From contig CM055109.1 of the NCBI GenBank assembly GCA_029204225.1, forward strand, positions 48,942,599 to 49,006,598: 64,000 nucleotides of DNA. Direction: 5' to 3'. Below, piece by piece: positions 32,613-44,473 of the stretch (its first letter is position 1; the number at the start of each line of letters is the position of its first letter). Below the pieces are notes generated by a model. The model was not told the DNA's origin and searched no databases. It was given only the letters and a program-made list of their open reading frames with translations. This DNA is from Diphasiastrum complanatum (lineage: Eukaryota; Streptophyta; Lycopodiopsida; Lycopodiales; Lycopodiaceae). A program made the translations under genes and the position numbers.

Positions 32613-35261
32613 CTAAGTTTGGTCAATTTTACATACTCCAAGCTTCTTCCTATGACGATGAAATAATTTTGCATGGAGTGGCTTTGTAAGAATATCTGCA
32701 ACCATGTTACTTGAGTCAATGAAGATAGGGGAGATAATCTTCTTCTTGACTATATCTCTGAAATGATGATACTTAATATGAATATGTTTGGTCCTTTCAT
32801 GAAATACGGCATCTTTTGAAAGTACAATAGCAGAAGTGTTGTCAATAAATAAAGAACTTGGGCCTTCATCAAGCATGAATCGCAGCCAAACTACTTCATT
32901 AGAAACTCTTGAGGCTGCAATATATTCCGCTTTGCAAGAGGATTGAGCAACGAAAGATTGCTTCTTGCATATCCATGTGATGGCTGCCCCTAAAAGTATA
33001 CTACATCCTCCTGTAATGCTTTTATAATCATCCACATGAGAAGCCCAACTGGCATCACTATATGAAGCAAGTGATAGACCATCTTGTTTAGAGAAAACAA
33101 GTCCATAATCGGAAGTAGCTTTCAAATATTGTAAAACATATTGAGCATGCTTCCAATGAGTAACACCAGGATTAGTAGCAAACTGACTAAGAGTATGAAC
33201 TGCATAGGCAATATCAGGCCGTGTCCAAGTAGTGGTACATTAAAGATCCAATCAAATTGTGATAAGGAATCTTGGACATTTCTTCATGTTCCTCTTCAGT
33301 CTTCGCTCCATCTTCCTTGGATAATTTGACTCCAGGTAGCATAGGAATCTCTTTGCCTTTGCTCCAACATATTGCAGTCCTTCAGGATCTTCAAAATATA
33401 ATGTTGTTGATGAAGTGCAATCGTGCCTTTTACCCTGTCATGATGAATTTGAATTCCAAGGCAAAATGTTGCCTCTCCAAGGTCTGAAACATCAAAGATA
33501 GAGCCAATTAACTTCTTACAATGATTGATGAAAGAATTTCCTATCAACAATGAATCATCAACATAGACTGTCAACAATACATAATACTCATTCACCCTTT
33601 TGAAATAAACATTACCATCAGGAATGAATGGTATGAACCCCAATGCTCTTAGGACTTGATCTATCTTCTTATTCCGGATTGCTTTAAACCATATATACTT
33701 TTTAGAAGCAAGCAAACCCAACTAGGGTGATGTCTACTCACATAGCCTGATGGCTGCTTCATAAAAATAGTTTCATGTAACTAACAAATGTATGCTAGCT
33801 TGCTTTACAACGGGAGAAAAAGTATCAAAGTAGTCAACTCCAAACTTTTGAGAATAACCTTTCACTACAAGGCGAGCCTTGAAGCGTGTAATATCACCTT
33901 CGGGTGAAAATTTAAGTTTGTAGACCCATTTGCAATCTATGGCCTTTCTTCCTGGTGGTAAAGGCTGCAGCTTCCAAACTTGGTGTCGATACATGGACTC
34001 TATCTCTTCATCCATAGCTTTGCGCCATTGATCTCGTTCTTTACTTTGCATTGCTTCTTCATTAGTTGATGGAGCTTCCACAAAATATCCAAATTCTCTT
34101 TGGAAGCGAACTGGCTCTCGTCTTTCTCTCCTTGGCCGTGATGTAGCAGCTTTCTCATCTTCAAATTCTTCTTCTTCCTCACCTGCATGTTCAATGATTT
34201 CTTCTTCTTCTTCTTCATCAAGAAGAGGTTCATGCATAGTTGGAACAATAGGCTGCTCTTCTGGGGTGGCATGAAACAGTTTGAAAACATCATATCGTAG
34301 AACATCTGCTTCTTCCTTTTTCTGGAATATAGGATCATCTATGAGCTTTGATTCATCAAAGCGTACATCTCTAGAAAAATGAAATTTCTTTGTAGCTGGA
34401 ATGTAAATCTTATAATAATTTGAGATTGCATCATATCCAACTAGAATTCCTGGCATAGCAGTATTGTCTAGCTTATTCTCAGTCCAACATTCATAAGGAG
34501 TTTTTTTCCTTATCTAGAGATTGTAAAGTATGATTTTGCAAGTAATTAGCAGTATTAACTGCTTCCGCCCAAAATTTAGCAGGTAACTTTGCATGAATCA
34601 TCATGCAACGTGCTGCCTCAACAAGAGTTCGATTCCGCCGTTCTGCAACACCATTGTGCTGAGGGGTGTACACAGCCGTAAACTGATGTAGAATGTTATT
34701 GCTGGTACAAAACTCTTGAAATTCTGCAGAAATATATTCACCACCACGATCTGAACGTAGTTGTCTAACTCTCTTTGAAGTCTTGTGCAGAAAATTGAGA
34801 AATTCTTTAAATTTTGAAAGAACGTCACTTTTAGTAGCAATAAAATAAACCATTGCTAATCGACTAAAATCGTCAATGAATGTGACAAAATAACGTGCAC
34901 TTCCAATAGAGTTAAGAGGCAAAGGTCCACAAACATCTGAGTGAACTAATTCAAGAAGTTCTTTAGATCTACGGCCCTCCTTATTGAATGGAGAGCGAGT
35001 CATCTTGCCCAACATGCAAGGGTCACATGGATGATATGAAGTGGGAATATTGATGTCAAAATCAACCCCTTCAAACGACTTTCTCTTTGCTGCATCAAGA
35101 ATGCTTCGCATTCTCATGTGATAGAGCCTAGCATGCCATAATGTATGTATCTTGTCTTCCACGGGTGAAACTTCGTCACATGCAATAAGAACTTTTGCAT
35201 GATACAGGTTCTCCCTCCGTAAGCCTATTGCAAGCTGCTTTCCACTTTTTGTGTCCATTAG
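32613..35261 (-). pseudogene. Copia integrase, RT and RNase H of the split element
   Basis: Read leftwards: end of protease, pre-integrase (TLWHARLYHMRMRS), integrase zinc motif (CDPCMLGKMTRSPF), catalytic residues in VHSDVCGPL, FIDDFSR and TPQHNGVAERRN, then a frame change near 34490. RT follows ([40 protein letters not shown]), with further breaks near 33770 and 33725. The active site YVDDSLLIG is at about 33554-33565. RNase H has SYSDASW, KAEYIAASR, DNTSAIVLSKD and MVADILTKPL and ends at 32613. Several breaks make it a pseudogene. The first codons join the gag half across chromovirus copy 2. Confidence 0.92.
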
Positions 35262-35618
35262 TGTAATAGATCCTAACACCACAGTAGGGCAAACACTAAC
35301 TCCTCCACCCAACCTTGCCTACTCCCTGATATAGAGTAAGCCCCTCCTAGCCCAGTGTGAGGACTGGTAGCATGCTACTGCCAAGTGTCAGCCACGTGGC
35401 ACTGACGTGGCCGACTGCACGTCGGGACCCAACTGGGGCCCTATCCTGCTGACAGGGTCCCTAGGCTGTGTTAGGCCCGCCATGGCTATGGACCGTGCTG
35501 GGGCACACTACTCACACTGTCTTGCCCTGTTGGTCATGTACGCTGGACACGACCCTGACTGTGGTATCTGACCTATCTGTGTTCTCTAGGGTTTGGCACT
35601 GGTTACGAGCTCGTAACA
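35262..35618 (-). repeat. 3' LTR of chromovirus copy 2
   Basis: 357 bp, one base shorter than its partner in a G run (ACTGGGGCCC). The terminal palindrome GTTACGAGCTCGTAAC is preserved. Confidence 0.95.
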
Positions 35619-35629
35619 CTCCCTCCCCC

Positions 35630-38600
35630 TTAAGAACCGTCTTGGTCCTCTAAGACAAAGTCTGGAAAAATCTTGCGAAGGACGCTGCCTCTTTCCCAAG
35701 TGGCATTCTCAACAGGCTGATCATTCCACTTAACCAGATATTCTCGGTATAGAGTATGACGAGTCTGCGTCTCTCTACTATCAAGAATCTCCTCTGGTTC
35801 ATGTGGAGGTTGTTGAGGATCCAATGGGAGAACTAGAACAATGTCCCCTACCAGATTGTTTGATCTGGCTAAGGCTTTTCGTAACTGACTTACATGAAAG
35901 ACTGGAAAAACCTTACTGCTGTGTGGGAGTTCTAGTTCATAGGTGACCTCGCCTAGTCTCCTACTGATGGTAAAGGGACCACAATACCTTGGAGACAACT
36001 TAGCACACACTCCTGATTTTAGGGTTTTAGAGTCAACTGGAACTCTCAAGTAGACTTTCTCACCAGCGGAGAACTGCACATCCCGTCTGTGTGGATCTGC
36101 ATAATGCCTGGCTCGATCCTGGGATTGTCTAATGCTACGCTTAGCATGTTCTATCATCTGGTTTAGGTCTTCTAAAAAGTTTCTGGCTGCTTCAACTTTT
36201 TCTTGTTTAAACCCTACAACTGTGGGTGAGCGTGGCTGAAAACCGTACATCAGCATAAATGGGCTGTATCCCGTAGCTGAATGTTTGGTACTGTTATAAG
36301 CAAACTCTAATATCGAGAGATACTCCTCCCAATTAGTCTGCTTCTTGCTGACGTATGCTCGAAGCATATCCTCCAGCACTTGATTTACCCTTTCTGTTTG
36401 ACCGTCCGTCTGTGGATGGTCGGTGGTACTCATATTAAGTTTAGTATGGAGATGATGGAATACTGCCCTCCAAAAATTCCCAGTAAACTTACTGTCCCGG
36501 TCGCTGACTATGCCGGAAGGTAGACCGTACAATTTAAATAGCCTGTCTACAAACAACCTGGCTAACTCTGGAGCTCTAACGGTTGTTTTGGTCGGAATGA
36601 AATGAGCCATTTTGGTCAGACGGTCAACTGTGACCCATATAGCATCATTACCCCTTTGGGTTCTAGGCAGGCCTACTATAAAATCCATGGAGATACTCTT
36701 CCATTTACCAGCTGGTATTTCTAAGGGATGCAACAACCCTCCTGCCTTTAAACGCTCTGCTTTATTTACTTGACATTTCTGGCAACTGGTTACATACTGG
36801 TGGACGTCCTTTTTCATACTGGGCCAAAAAAATTGCCTACGAAGAAGCTCATAGGTCTTCTGTATGCCTGGGTGTCCCGCGCTAGGATTGTCATGACATT
36901 CATATAGGACCTGCTGCCTATAATCCTCTGAATTGGGGACACATACTCTATCTCTATAGAGCAAGTACTCATCCTGAATGGAATACTGTTTCCATTTGAA
37001 TCCTTGAGTCAACTGACCCTCAACCACAGGGGTTTGCTTGGGTAATACAGGCTCAGAATCCTCAACGTCATCTGACGACGTATACTCGGACTCATCATCA
37101 TCCTCAACGGAAGCTGCCGTATTCTTGGATGAACTGGTACCAGCCCCGGGAACTGGTTCTGGAGTCTGTAACTGTCTGTTCTGGACTGAGTTCCAGGTAA
37201 TAGAGAAGAATGCATCATGCTGGCATTTCCCTCTCAAGGACTCGAGTAATTCATTACGAATCTGAGTAAAACTCAGTTCGTTTATCATAGGCATTCTGCT
37301 AAGGGCATCTGCTATTGTATTGAATTTTCCACGTCTATATCTGATAGACATGTCAAACTCTTGCAGCAACTCTGCCCAACGAGCTTTCCGACCTCTAAGC
37401 TCAGGTTGATTGCAAAGGTATCTGAGACTCTCATGGTCTGTCAGGACCTCAAAGTTGGCACCATACAAATAATGCCTCCAAGTCTTAAGGGCATGGACTA
37501 TAGAAAAGAGTTCCTTTTCATAGGCACTGTACCTAGTCTGAAGTTGCTCGAGTTTTTTACTCTCGAACGCAACTGGTCGTCCGCCCTGAGTTAGCACAGC
37601 ACCTACTGCAAAGTCGCTAGCATCTGTTTCGACCACAAATGGCTGATTGGGGTCGACGACTTTTAAAACTGGTGCTGTAGCTAAGGCTGTTTTGAGAGCA
37701 TCAAAGCTATCCTGCTGTGCGGACTCCCAAATGAACTCCTTTCCTTTCCCCTTAAGAAGATTTGTCATAGGAACTGCTATCTGAGCATATTCCTTGACAA
37801 ATCGTCTGTAATATCCCGCCAGACCAAGGAAGGTCTGAAGTTCCAAAATGTTCTGAGGTCTCAGCCAACTGAGTATGGCTTTAACCTTATTTGGGTCCAT
37901 CTTAATCCCATCTGAAGAGATAATGTGACCCAAATATGCTACTTCTTCAACGAAGAATTCACACTTGGATTGTTTAGCATAAAGCTTATGCTTTCTGAGC
38001 AGTCGAAACACCTTTCTGAGGTGTTTTAGATGCTCCTTCCTCGTTTTACTGTAGACGAGGATGTCATCTAAAAATACGACTACAAACTTTCCCAAGTATG
38101 GTTTGAGGACACTGTTCATCAAGGTCATAAAGGTAGCTGGAGCATTTGTGAGCCCAAATGGCATCACCTTAAACTCATAATGACCGTGACGAGTCCTAAA
38201 AGCTGTTTTCGAGACATCTTCCGATTTTATACGGACTTGATGATATCCTGATCTAAGGTCTATTTTACTGAAAAACTTAGCCCCGTCGAGTTGATCAAAC
38301 AACTCGTCTGCTCGAGGCATAGGGTATTTATTCTTAATTGTGACTTTATTGAGGGCTCTGTAATCTACGCAAAGACGCATAGACCCCTCCTTCTTTTTCA
38401 CCAATAGGACTGGTGAGGCCCATGGTGAACTACTGGTCTGAATTTGGCCTTTCCCAAGATAGTCTGTTAACTGCCTAGTTATTTCTTCATCCTCTGTTCG
38501 GCTGACCCGATACGAAGGTTTAGAAACAGGTGCTGTACCTGGTACTAGGTTTATTACATGATCTACCTCTCTGCTAGGTGGTAAACCATGTGGCAAATCT

Positions 38601-40417
38601 TCAGGAAAAACATCTTTAAATTTAGACAATAAAGTTTCTAATTTACTGATTTTCTGCTGAATAGAACTGGAAATAGAAACTTCAGGAATAAACTGAAAGT
38701 CACATAAGAATACCTGATGGTCTTCGTCTCTGATTAGCTGACAGAGCTCTGAACTGCAGACCATAGGGCTGTGGGGAACATCATGCTCCCCATGCAACTG
38801 GATCTCTCGGCCTTTATGCTGAAAGCTGAGGGTGTTCTCCTGATAGTTTCGTTGGAGGGAAGGTCCTAAACTGTAGAGCCAATCTCTCCCGAGAACAATG
38901 TCTGTTCGATCCAGGTGCATTATTTGAAAGTTTATTTCATCTTGGTACTCCTGAATACCAAGATTTAACTTACTTACCATAGTTTCCCATATTTTTTTAT
39001 CTTCACCCTTAGCTAATAAAACTATGTACCTATGCTGACTAGGTACTTCTGGTAGTTTAAGCTTTTTAACCAGGGTGTGGTTGATGAAATTATGGGTTGC
39101 CCCATCATCAACCATGACTCTTACTGATCGGTTACCAACTTTCCCATGCATACGTACTAGGTCATGCGGCCCAAAGCTGAAGGGTCTCGCTAGCATTGCA
39201 GAGGTCAGCTGGCAACAATGTTCATGATCTTCATGATACACTTTGATCTCGGAAGCTGCCGAGTCACTGGGGAAACATACAGTCTGAACAAGATGAACTT
39301 GTTTTTTATCTTTCTTATCTTTTTTAGCGAAAGGCCCCTTGGGACACTGTCTGATTGTGTGTCCCTTGCCCATACACACAAAGCACAAACGTTCTTGTTT
39401 GGCTTTCTCAAAATCATCTGGTTTTAAGGGTTGTATGAGTGAAGGGCGTTTTTGAGGAGCTTCACTTTTAAATTTGTCTTCTTTCTTTCTTTTTAAAAAT
39501 TTCTTTTTAAATTGAAAGTCTTTCTGAGAAGGCTGCTCAGAAAGTGGCTGCTGTCTCGCCTTCTTCCTACCCAGTGAATCATCATAGATTTGAGCATATC
39601 TGAGAGCTTGCTCAAGGGTAGTAGGCGAGTTTCTCTGGACCTCTACTTTATATTCATCTTTGAGGCCACGGACAAATCCCCTGATTTTTTGATAGTCATC
39701 CATATTTTTAATCTTTAAAATTGCTTCTCGATACTGCGAGATATATTGGATGAGGGACTCGTCCAATACTGTTCTTTCCCAGGCTTCCCAGGCTCTATCA
39801 AGTTCATTCTCTGGTAGAAATTCTCTTAGGAAAGCTTCTTCAAAAGCTTTCCATGACCGGGGAGTCTGCCCAGTCTCCTGGAGATTTAACCAGCACTTAT
39901 AGGCCATAGGCCCTAAGGAAAGACTGGCCTCAATAGCTTGCAAATGGTCAGGGGTCTGTTTAAGAGCATGAATGTTCTTCCATTTGCTGAGGAAGGTTTG
40001 TAGAATATCTGCATTTCTATCCTTATCTTCCCCATTAAAAGTAGGAGGTTTTAAATCTTTAAAAACACTGGGGTGAGACCGTAAAGTCTCACCCGAAACT
40101 GATGGAAGTGGAGAAGGGGATAACTGAGAAGTGGAGGGAAGGCTTCCTTTCGCGGAACTCAAAATCAAGTTTTTGAGTTCAGCGAACGAGTCATCCACAC
40201 TGGACTTGAAATTGGCTAATGCCAACTTCAGTTCATCCACTTCTGTTACCAATTGGAGGAAATGCTCCTTGGTAACCAGTTCGTCGAGTTCTTCGGCGAA
40301 CTGTTCCTGTTCTTCTACTTCCATGGGTTCCTTCCCTTTTCTGTAAGCCAAGGCTTCTGTTTCAAGTTCGTCGAAGCCTCTCTCCAGGGGTTGATCAGGT
40401 CCCTGAGGAGTGGTCAT
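35630..40417 (-). CDS. chromovirus Gag-Pol polyprotein, copy 2 (1595 aa)
   Basis: Colinear with copy 1 and the same length, with scattered substitutions. All catalytic motifs are present: gag knuckle [14 protein letters not shown], protease [20 protein letters not shown], RNase [11 protein letters not shown], integrase HHCC and DDE ([16 protein letters not shown]). The chromodomain keeps the usual Trp at residue 1574 (ENATWERG), unlike copy 1. A change at CWLNLQE (Trp to Cys in gag, residue about 175) is private to this copy. No stop or frameshift. Transcription could start in the LTR to its right, although the mutated LTR end may hinder a new round of integration. Confidence 0.96.
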   Translation of the reverse strand: MTTPQGPDQPLERGFDELETEALAYRKGKEPMEVEEQEQFAEELDELVTKEHFLQLVTEVDELKLALANFKSSVDDSFAELKNLILSSAKGSLPSTSQLSPSPLPSVSGETLRSHPSVFKDLKPPTFNGEDKDRNADILQTFLSKWKNIHALKQTPDHLQAIEASLSLGPMAYKCWLNLQETGQTPRSWKAFEEAFLREFLPENELDRAWEAWERTVLDESLIQYISQYREAILKIKNMDDYQKIRGFVRGLKDEYKVEVQRNSPTTLEQALRYAQIYDDSLGRKKARQQPLSEQPSQKDFQFKKKFLKRKKEDKFKSEAPQKRPSLIQPLKPDDFEKAKQERLCFVCMGKGHTIRQCPKGPFAKKDKKDKKQVHLVQTVCFPSDSAASEIKVYHEDHEHCCQLTSAMLARPFSFGPHDLVRMHGKVGNRSVRVMVDDGATHNFINHTLVKKLKLPEVPSQHRYIVLLAKGEDKKIWETMVSKLNLGIQEYQDEINFQIMHLDRTDIVLGRDWLYSLGPSLQRNYQENTLSFQHKGREIQLHGEHDVPHSPMVCSSELCQLIRDEDHQVFLCDFQFIPEVSISSSIQQKISKLETLLSKFKDVFPEDLPHGLPPSREVDHVINLVPGTAPVSKPSYRVSRTEDEEITRQLTDYLGKGQIQTSSSPWASPVLLVKKKEGSMRLCVDYRALNKVTIKNKYPMPRADELFDQLDGAKFFSKIDLRSGYHQVRIKSEDVSKTAFRTRHGHYEFKVMPFGLTNAPATFMTLMNSVLKPYLGKFVVVFLDDILVYSKTRKEHLKHLRKVFRLLRKHKLYAKQSKCEFFVEEVAYLGHIISSDGIKMDPNKVKAILSWLRPQNILELQTFLGLAGYYRRFVKEYAQIAVPMTNLLKGKGKEFIWESAQQDSFDALKTALATAPVLKVVDPNQPFVVETDASDFAVGAVLTQGGRPVAFESKKLEQLQTRYSAYEKELFSIVHALKTWRHYLYGANFEVLTDHESLRYLCNQPELRGRKARWAELLQEFDMSIRYRRGKFNTIADALSRMPMINELSFTQIRNELLESLRGKCQHDAFFSITWNSVQNRQLQTPEPVPGAGTSSSKNTAASVEDDDESEYTSSDDVEDSEPVLPKQTPVVEGQLTQGFKWKQYSIQDEYLLYRDRVCVPNSEDYRQQVLYECHDNPSAGHPGIQKTYELLRRQFFWPSMKKDVHQYVTSCQKCQVNKAERLKAGGLLHPLEIPAGKWKSISMDFIVGLPRTQRGNDAIWVTVDRLTKMAHFIPTKTTVRAPELARLFVDRLFKLYGLPSGIVSDRDSKFTGNFWRAVFHHLHTKLNMSTTDHPQTDGQTERVNQVLEDMLRAYVSKKQTNWEEYLSILEFAYNSTKHSATGYSPFMLMYGFQPRSPTVVGFKQEKVEAARNFLEDLNQMIEHAKRSIRQSQDRARHYADPHRRDVQFSAGEKVYLRVPVDSKTLKSGVCAKLSPRYCGPFTISRRLGEVTYELELPHSSKVFPVFHVSQLRKALARSNNLVGDIVLVLPLDPQQPPHEPEEILDSRETQTRHTLYREYLVKWNDQPVENATWERGSVLRKIFPDFVLEDQDGS

Positions 40418-41174
40418 CTTCGGAACTGAAAGAGAGCTACCTTAACTTTTGAAGGAAAAAAAGTCTAAAAGACTAATTTACAACTGTACAAGGGAAAGGA
40501 GACTTAGCTCTTTCTGAGAAGTGTACTTCCACAGAGAGAATACAAAAAAGCCCTTCTCAGCTTCTTTCTCAATCTGATTTGAGGTTGGAAAATGTGCAAC
40601 AAGATCTGAAACTTTTGCTATCCCCCCTCGCTGGTCTGACAACATCTCAATTTGTCCACAAAATGGCAAATCTGAAGTCCAAAAACCCTTCTAAATTCTG
40701 AAATATCAGGAGTCTCCTGCTCGCTGATCTGGTAGGAATCCTCTTGCTCCAAATCTCTGACGTTGGGGCCCGAAATCTTGTCCAAAAACCAGATTTTCAG
40801 AAGCACTGGCAGCGCTGGCCCTGCTCCTCTTTTTTGGCTTCAAACTCGCTGAGAACCAGTAAATTTTTCCCTGGAAATCAGATGCAGGTCTCTGGCTATA
40901 CAGCGATGGAGGTGTTGGCTTCTTCCTACTCTAATTTCGCTGGGAAAACTATAGAGAATCCTCTGAACTCAGTGAGAAACAACTGTTTTTCCAGCGAGTT
41001 ACCTACACTTGGAATCTGACTCCTTGCTACTGTGATTTCTCAGTGAAAATCAGAAGTTTGAAGGCTGCTCCTACAACGATCCTCCTCCTCTATTCCTCTC
41101 TGAGAATCTGAGAAACACTTCCTATCTTCTGATAGCTTTCTCTACCGCTGCTCCTAACTCCCTAGGATGGAGAT
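40418..41174 (-). other. leader of chromovirus copy 2
   Basis: Untranslated. The first 100 bp or so next to the start codon resemble copy 1, as do the last 100 bp or so next to the primer site. The middle differs in sequence and length. Confidence 0.75.
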
Positions 41175-41175
41175 G

Positions 41176-41187
41176 GCTCTGATACCA
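41176..41187 (-). other. primer-binding site of copy 2
   Basis: The minus strand reads TGGTATCAGAGC, adjacent to the LTR. Confidence 0.95.
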
Positions 41188-41188
41188 G

Positions 41189-41546
41189 CGTAATAGATCC
41201 TAACACCACAGTAGGGCAAACACTAACTCCTCCACCCAACCTTGCCTACTCCCTGATATAGAGTAAGCCCCTCCTAGCCCAGTGTGAGGACTGGTAGCAT
41301 GCTACTGCCAAGTGTCGGCCACGTGGCACTGACGTGGCCGACTGCACGTCGGGACCCAACTGGGGGCCCTATCCTGTTGACAGGGTCCCTAGGCTATGTT
41401 AGGCCCGGCATGGCTATGGACCGTGCTGGGGCACACTACTCACACTGTCTTGCCCTGTTGGTCATGTACGCTGGACACGACCCTGACTGTGGTATCTGAC
41501 CTATCTGTGTTCTCTAGGGTTCAGCACTGGTTACGAGCTCGTAACA
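41189..41546 (-). repeat. 5' LTR of chromovirus copy 2
   Basis: 358 bp; the terminal dinucleotide reads CG on the plus strand where TG is expected. Followed by target duplication ATTAG. Confidence 0.95.
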
Positions 41547-42814
41547 ATTAGCCTGCAATCATTGTCAAGAAACAGAACTTTGATGCCCACATCTGTCATG
41601 CGGGCTACTGACAATAAGTCCTTTTGCATGGTTGGTACATGCAATACATTTCGAAGAACTTTAGAACCTTCAATTGTGAGTAAACTCAAGCTTCCTATTC
41701 CTGAAACATCATGTTGACTACCATCTCCTAAAATGACATATCTTTGAGTGTAACTAGGAGAATAACTAGACAACATAGCTCTATTAGAGATGATATGAGC
41801 AGTAGCTCCAAAATCTATCACAACTTCGGAAGTATTATCAGTAGAATCAAAACAATCTTCTACACAAACAAAAGCAGCAGCTAGAGTGTTTTCCTCTTTA
41901 CTTGAGTTAGAAGAAAGTTGTTCCTCTTGACAAACATTGGCTTTACTATTGTTAGGCCTAGAATAGCATTTGAAAGATGAATGACCAGTTTTGCCACAAT
42001 GTCTACAAGCTACTCTAGGATTAGCCCAACATTTATTAAGAGTATGTCCTGGCTTTTTACAATAGTTGCAAAAAGATTTCTTTGACTTAGGCTTAGATGA
42101 TTCCACTTTGGAATCTTTATTGTTTGGGTGTTGCATGCTTGTAGCTTGAAACTGGTTTCTGCGTCCTTTGGCCTTGCCCTTTCCTTTCTTCGCATATAAA
42201 GCTTTAGCTCCTCCTTGAGAAGGTGAACTTCCGTGCTGCATGAGATACTCCTCTCGAAGGCTTTGAATGGCCTCTTCAAAGGATTTACCTGTAAGAACAG
42301 GTCGCATGTAGATGTAGGAGGGTGGTAGTGCTCGCAGCAGGTACGTAAGTTTCTTCTCCTTGGGAGTTATTCTACCTGCACTTTGTAGAGCACTAAACAA
42401 AGATTGTAACTTGAAAAGAAAAGTATCACAAAACTGAAATTCCATCCCACTTTAAACTAGTAAGTTGCTCAAACAGATATAAGATTTGGACTCAAATCTT
42501 CGAGCAAGTTCATCCCACATCTCCTTTGCTGTAGCAGAATCGGCAATAGTGAGATTGATATCTTCCGAAACGGTTTGGGAAATAATTACTTTAGCTTTCG
42601 AATCTGCATGCAACCAGGCGTGAAGATCTTTTAAATCTTCTTCATAAGCTACTGTATTTATTACATCAAGTACATGCGGTTTGGGAATGGTCTCATCAAC
42701 ATAAGGCCACACTTTCTCAGCTTGCAGGATCAGTCGAGTCTTTGATCTCCATGCAGGATAGTTGGATCCATCTAGGATCGTTGTCCTTGCCTGAAAAGTA
42801 AAAGTAGAAGCCAT
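41547..42814 (-). pseudogene. Copia gag and protease of the split element
   Basis: ATG at 42814 (MASTFTFQARTTILDGSNYP) begins gag just after the primer site. The capsid region (YPAWRSKTRLILQAEKVWPY) runs to about 42452, where the frame shifts. It resumes with LQSLFSALQSAGRITPKEKK, a Lys/Arg-rich stretch and two knuckles (CNYCKKPGHTLNKC and CRHCGKTGHSSFKC). The protease has IDFGATAHI where the family has DSGAT, so the residue after the catalytic Asp is Phe. The segment stops at the chromovirus target site in the protease-to-integrase region (LFLDNDCRLI) and continues at 35261. Confidence 0.92.
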
Positions 42815-42815
42815 A

Positions 42816-42827
42816 GCTCTGATACCA
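42816..42827 (-). other. primer-binding site of the split Copia
   Basis: The minus strand reads TGGTATCAGAGC, one base inside the 5' LTR boundary at 42829. Confidence 0.93.
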
Positions 42828-42828
42828 C

Positions 42829-42931
42829 TGTTATATAATTGAAAATAGAGATAGAAAGGATTGTTAAATCGAGGTTTACCAATCTAGGAATCCTCAATGT
42901 TCTTCTACAACTCAAAATAGATCAAAATCAG
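42829..42931 (-). repeat. 5' LTR fragment of the split Copia
   Basis: Matches the first 103 bp of 31523-32604 and stops after AAAATCAGCA. The remaining 980 bp or so are absent from the window. Confidence 0.88.
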
Positions 42932-43165
42932 CAACTTGCCCAGCCCGTGGCATAGCTTCAGCTCGCGATGATGCCCTGAATCCACCCAACAGTCATCGCT
43001 CCAGATTTGCCACGGATTTATGGCGACCTACTGCTGCTTGTGGATTCAGGTTAGTGTCCACGCACTGATCCCTGCATTTTAGACTTGTTCCAGCTATGGC
43101 GCCGTTTCTTGCGCCCTGATCCTTCTGCCTCCACGCTCAGATTTCCACAAGTTGCATATGTTTGA
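42932..43165. other. junction sequence before the first LINE of the array
   Basis: Unassigned sequence, possibly the 5' UTR of the LINE whose ORF1 starts at 43166. No CT tract separates it from the Copia LTR. Confidence 0.35.
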
Positions 43166-44382
43166 ATGGCCAAGAAAGGTAACACCAAGGGGGGCCTTCG
43201 GCTCCCTCCCCACGCATCTCTGCCTGCACAGACAGCTGAGCAGACAATATTGCTGCCTGAGCAACCAGCAGGGATGCGTGTGGATTTTCCTCCTATCTCC
43301 ACCCCAGATCTGCCTACAGCCATACCTCTCTCCCCTTCAAACCCTATTTTGGATCTTAATGAACCCAATATTGCTCTCCCTTTAACCCCCAATCACGATC
43401 ATGATTCGATTCCTCCATCACTCTCTTCAATAGTCTTTGCACTAAGTGTAGATAGTGTGAGACTATTCTAGCTTCTTGCCAACCACCGAAAAGAGATGGA
43501 CTCCCATCGAGAAATGATTTTATCCATGCAATCACAGCTTCAATGGACAAATGCATCAATTGAAGAACTCAGACGAGAAATTACGACCATCAAATGTGTA
43601 GCATCCTCCCAAGCAACTACTTCAAATATGATCCAAGTTCATCTAACAACTCAAAAACAAAGTGGAGCAGCACCATACAAGTGTCCAATCTTGGGCAGAG
43701 GTTCTCAAAGGTCTAGGTAAAGCGGATGCTCCAGTTTCCTTCAGCTTTGCTACACTTACGGAGAGTCGGTTGCAAGAGCAAAAGGCTCTTAATGTTCGTG
43801 TTAGAGGCGTCCTGGATTCCCAGGATGCGCTTAAGGAAGCCAAGGATTTTTTGGAAACTAATCTGCAGCACCATGACAATGGTTTGGACTCAGCTTGGCG
43901 TACCAAGAAAGATGCTAGCACTCTTGTCCTACGCTTCACTTCGTTGGAGTCTAGGCGTGAGGTACTACGTCAGAGACATAAGCTAAAAGATACCAAGATC
44001 TTCCTGGATGAAGATCTCACATTTGTCCAAGTTGCGGAACGGAAAAAGGCTCTGTAGAATGCAAAGGATACAGGGAGATGCTTAATATATAGAGACGACA
44101 ATATTCGTTTTGTTGATGCTAAACCTTTAGTTGAAACTAAATAGACAATTGTCATAATGATATCTGAGATTGATCAGAATTAGAGTCAGAGTTAGAGAAT
44201 TGAAGAGATGTCCAGTTGAACCTGTAAATGGTCTACGTACCATACAATCCTGGCCATTAATCTTTTCTTAGTTAGATTTGTTTACTGTTGTTGATTGACG
44301 GCATCGATCCGTCTCGTTTCCATTTCTTTTGATGTATTGTTTGGTCTTATATGCCTTATGGCATGGAAAAGACGTTAATAAA

Positions 44383-44386
<4 letters not shown>
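43166..44386 (+). mobile_element. LINE unit 1: ORF1-only (half-LINE)
   Basis: The unit goes from ORF1 (43166-44144) to a 3' UTR of about 230 bp with no ORF2. ORF1 encodes a Pro-rich N-terminus (MAKKGNTKGG), a coiled-coil stretch (EMILSMQSQLQWTNASIEEL), an RRM-like segment (LNVRVRGVLDSQD, STLVLRFTSLESRREVL) and a C-terminal domain (IFLDEDLTFVQVAERKKAL). This matches the L1 ORF1p layout, an RNA-binding protein needed for LINE RNP formation. It has stops near 43469 and 44055 and a frameshift near 43665. The 3' end has the hairpin at 44351-44364 and AATAAA, then a CT tract. It resembles mammalian half-L1 (HAL1) elements in design. Confidence 0.8.
44351..44364 (+). other. conserved LINE 3' hairpin, unit 1
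   Basis: ATGCC-TTAT-GGCAT, followed after 15 bases by AATAAAG. The same stem occurs at 58158-58171 and 58744-58757, and a variant at 53603-53614. Confidence 0.65.

Positions 44387-44425
<39 letters not shown>
44387..44425. repeat. (CT)n tract joining LINE units 1 and 2
   Basis: CT repeat with one interruption (CTATCT). It begins within nine bases of the AATAAA of unit 1 and ends within about 50 bp of the ORF1 start of unit 2. Confidence 0.93.
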
Positions 44426-44473
44426 TGATGGGGATGGCAATGGCGTTGCAGTAGGAGCGGCTCTTCCTTGTCT

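Larger units (their letters stand above)
35262..41546 (-). mobile_element. Ty3/gypsy chromovirus, copy 2, complete
   Basis: LTRs at 35262-35618 and 41189-41546 differ at roughly eight positions by eye, including a T-to-C change that turns the first base of the right copy from TG to CG. Flanked by ATTAG (35257-35261 and 41547-41551). It is inserted in the protease-integrase region of a Copia element. Same organisation as copy 1, with an intact polyprotein. More LTR differences than copy 1, so an older insertion. Confidence 0.97.
31523..42931 (-). mobile_element. Copia retrotransposon split by chromovirus copy 2, 5' LTR truncated
   Basis: The 3' LTR is 31523-32604. The 5' LTR fragment is 42829-42931 and has the same start (TGTTATATAATTG). 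In between, on the minus strand, are gag-protease (42814-41547) and integrase-RT-RNase H (35261-32613), separated by the chromovirus at 35262-41546 with target duplication ATTAG. The primer site is at 42816-42827. The element sits against the LINE fragment ending at 31522. Its 5' LTR is cut after about 103 bp where LINE-associated sequence starts. Frameshifts and an altered protease motif make it inactive. Confidence 0.93.
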
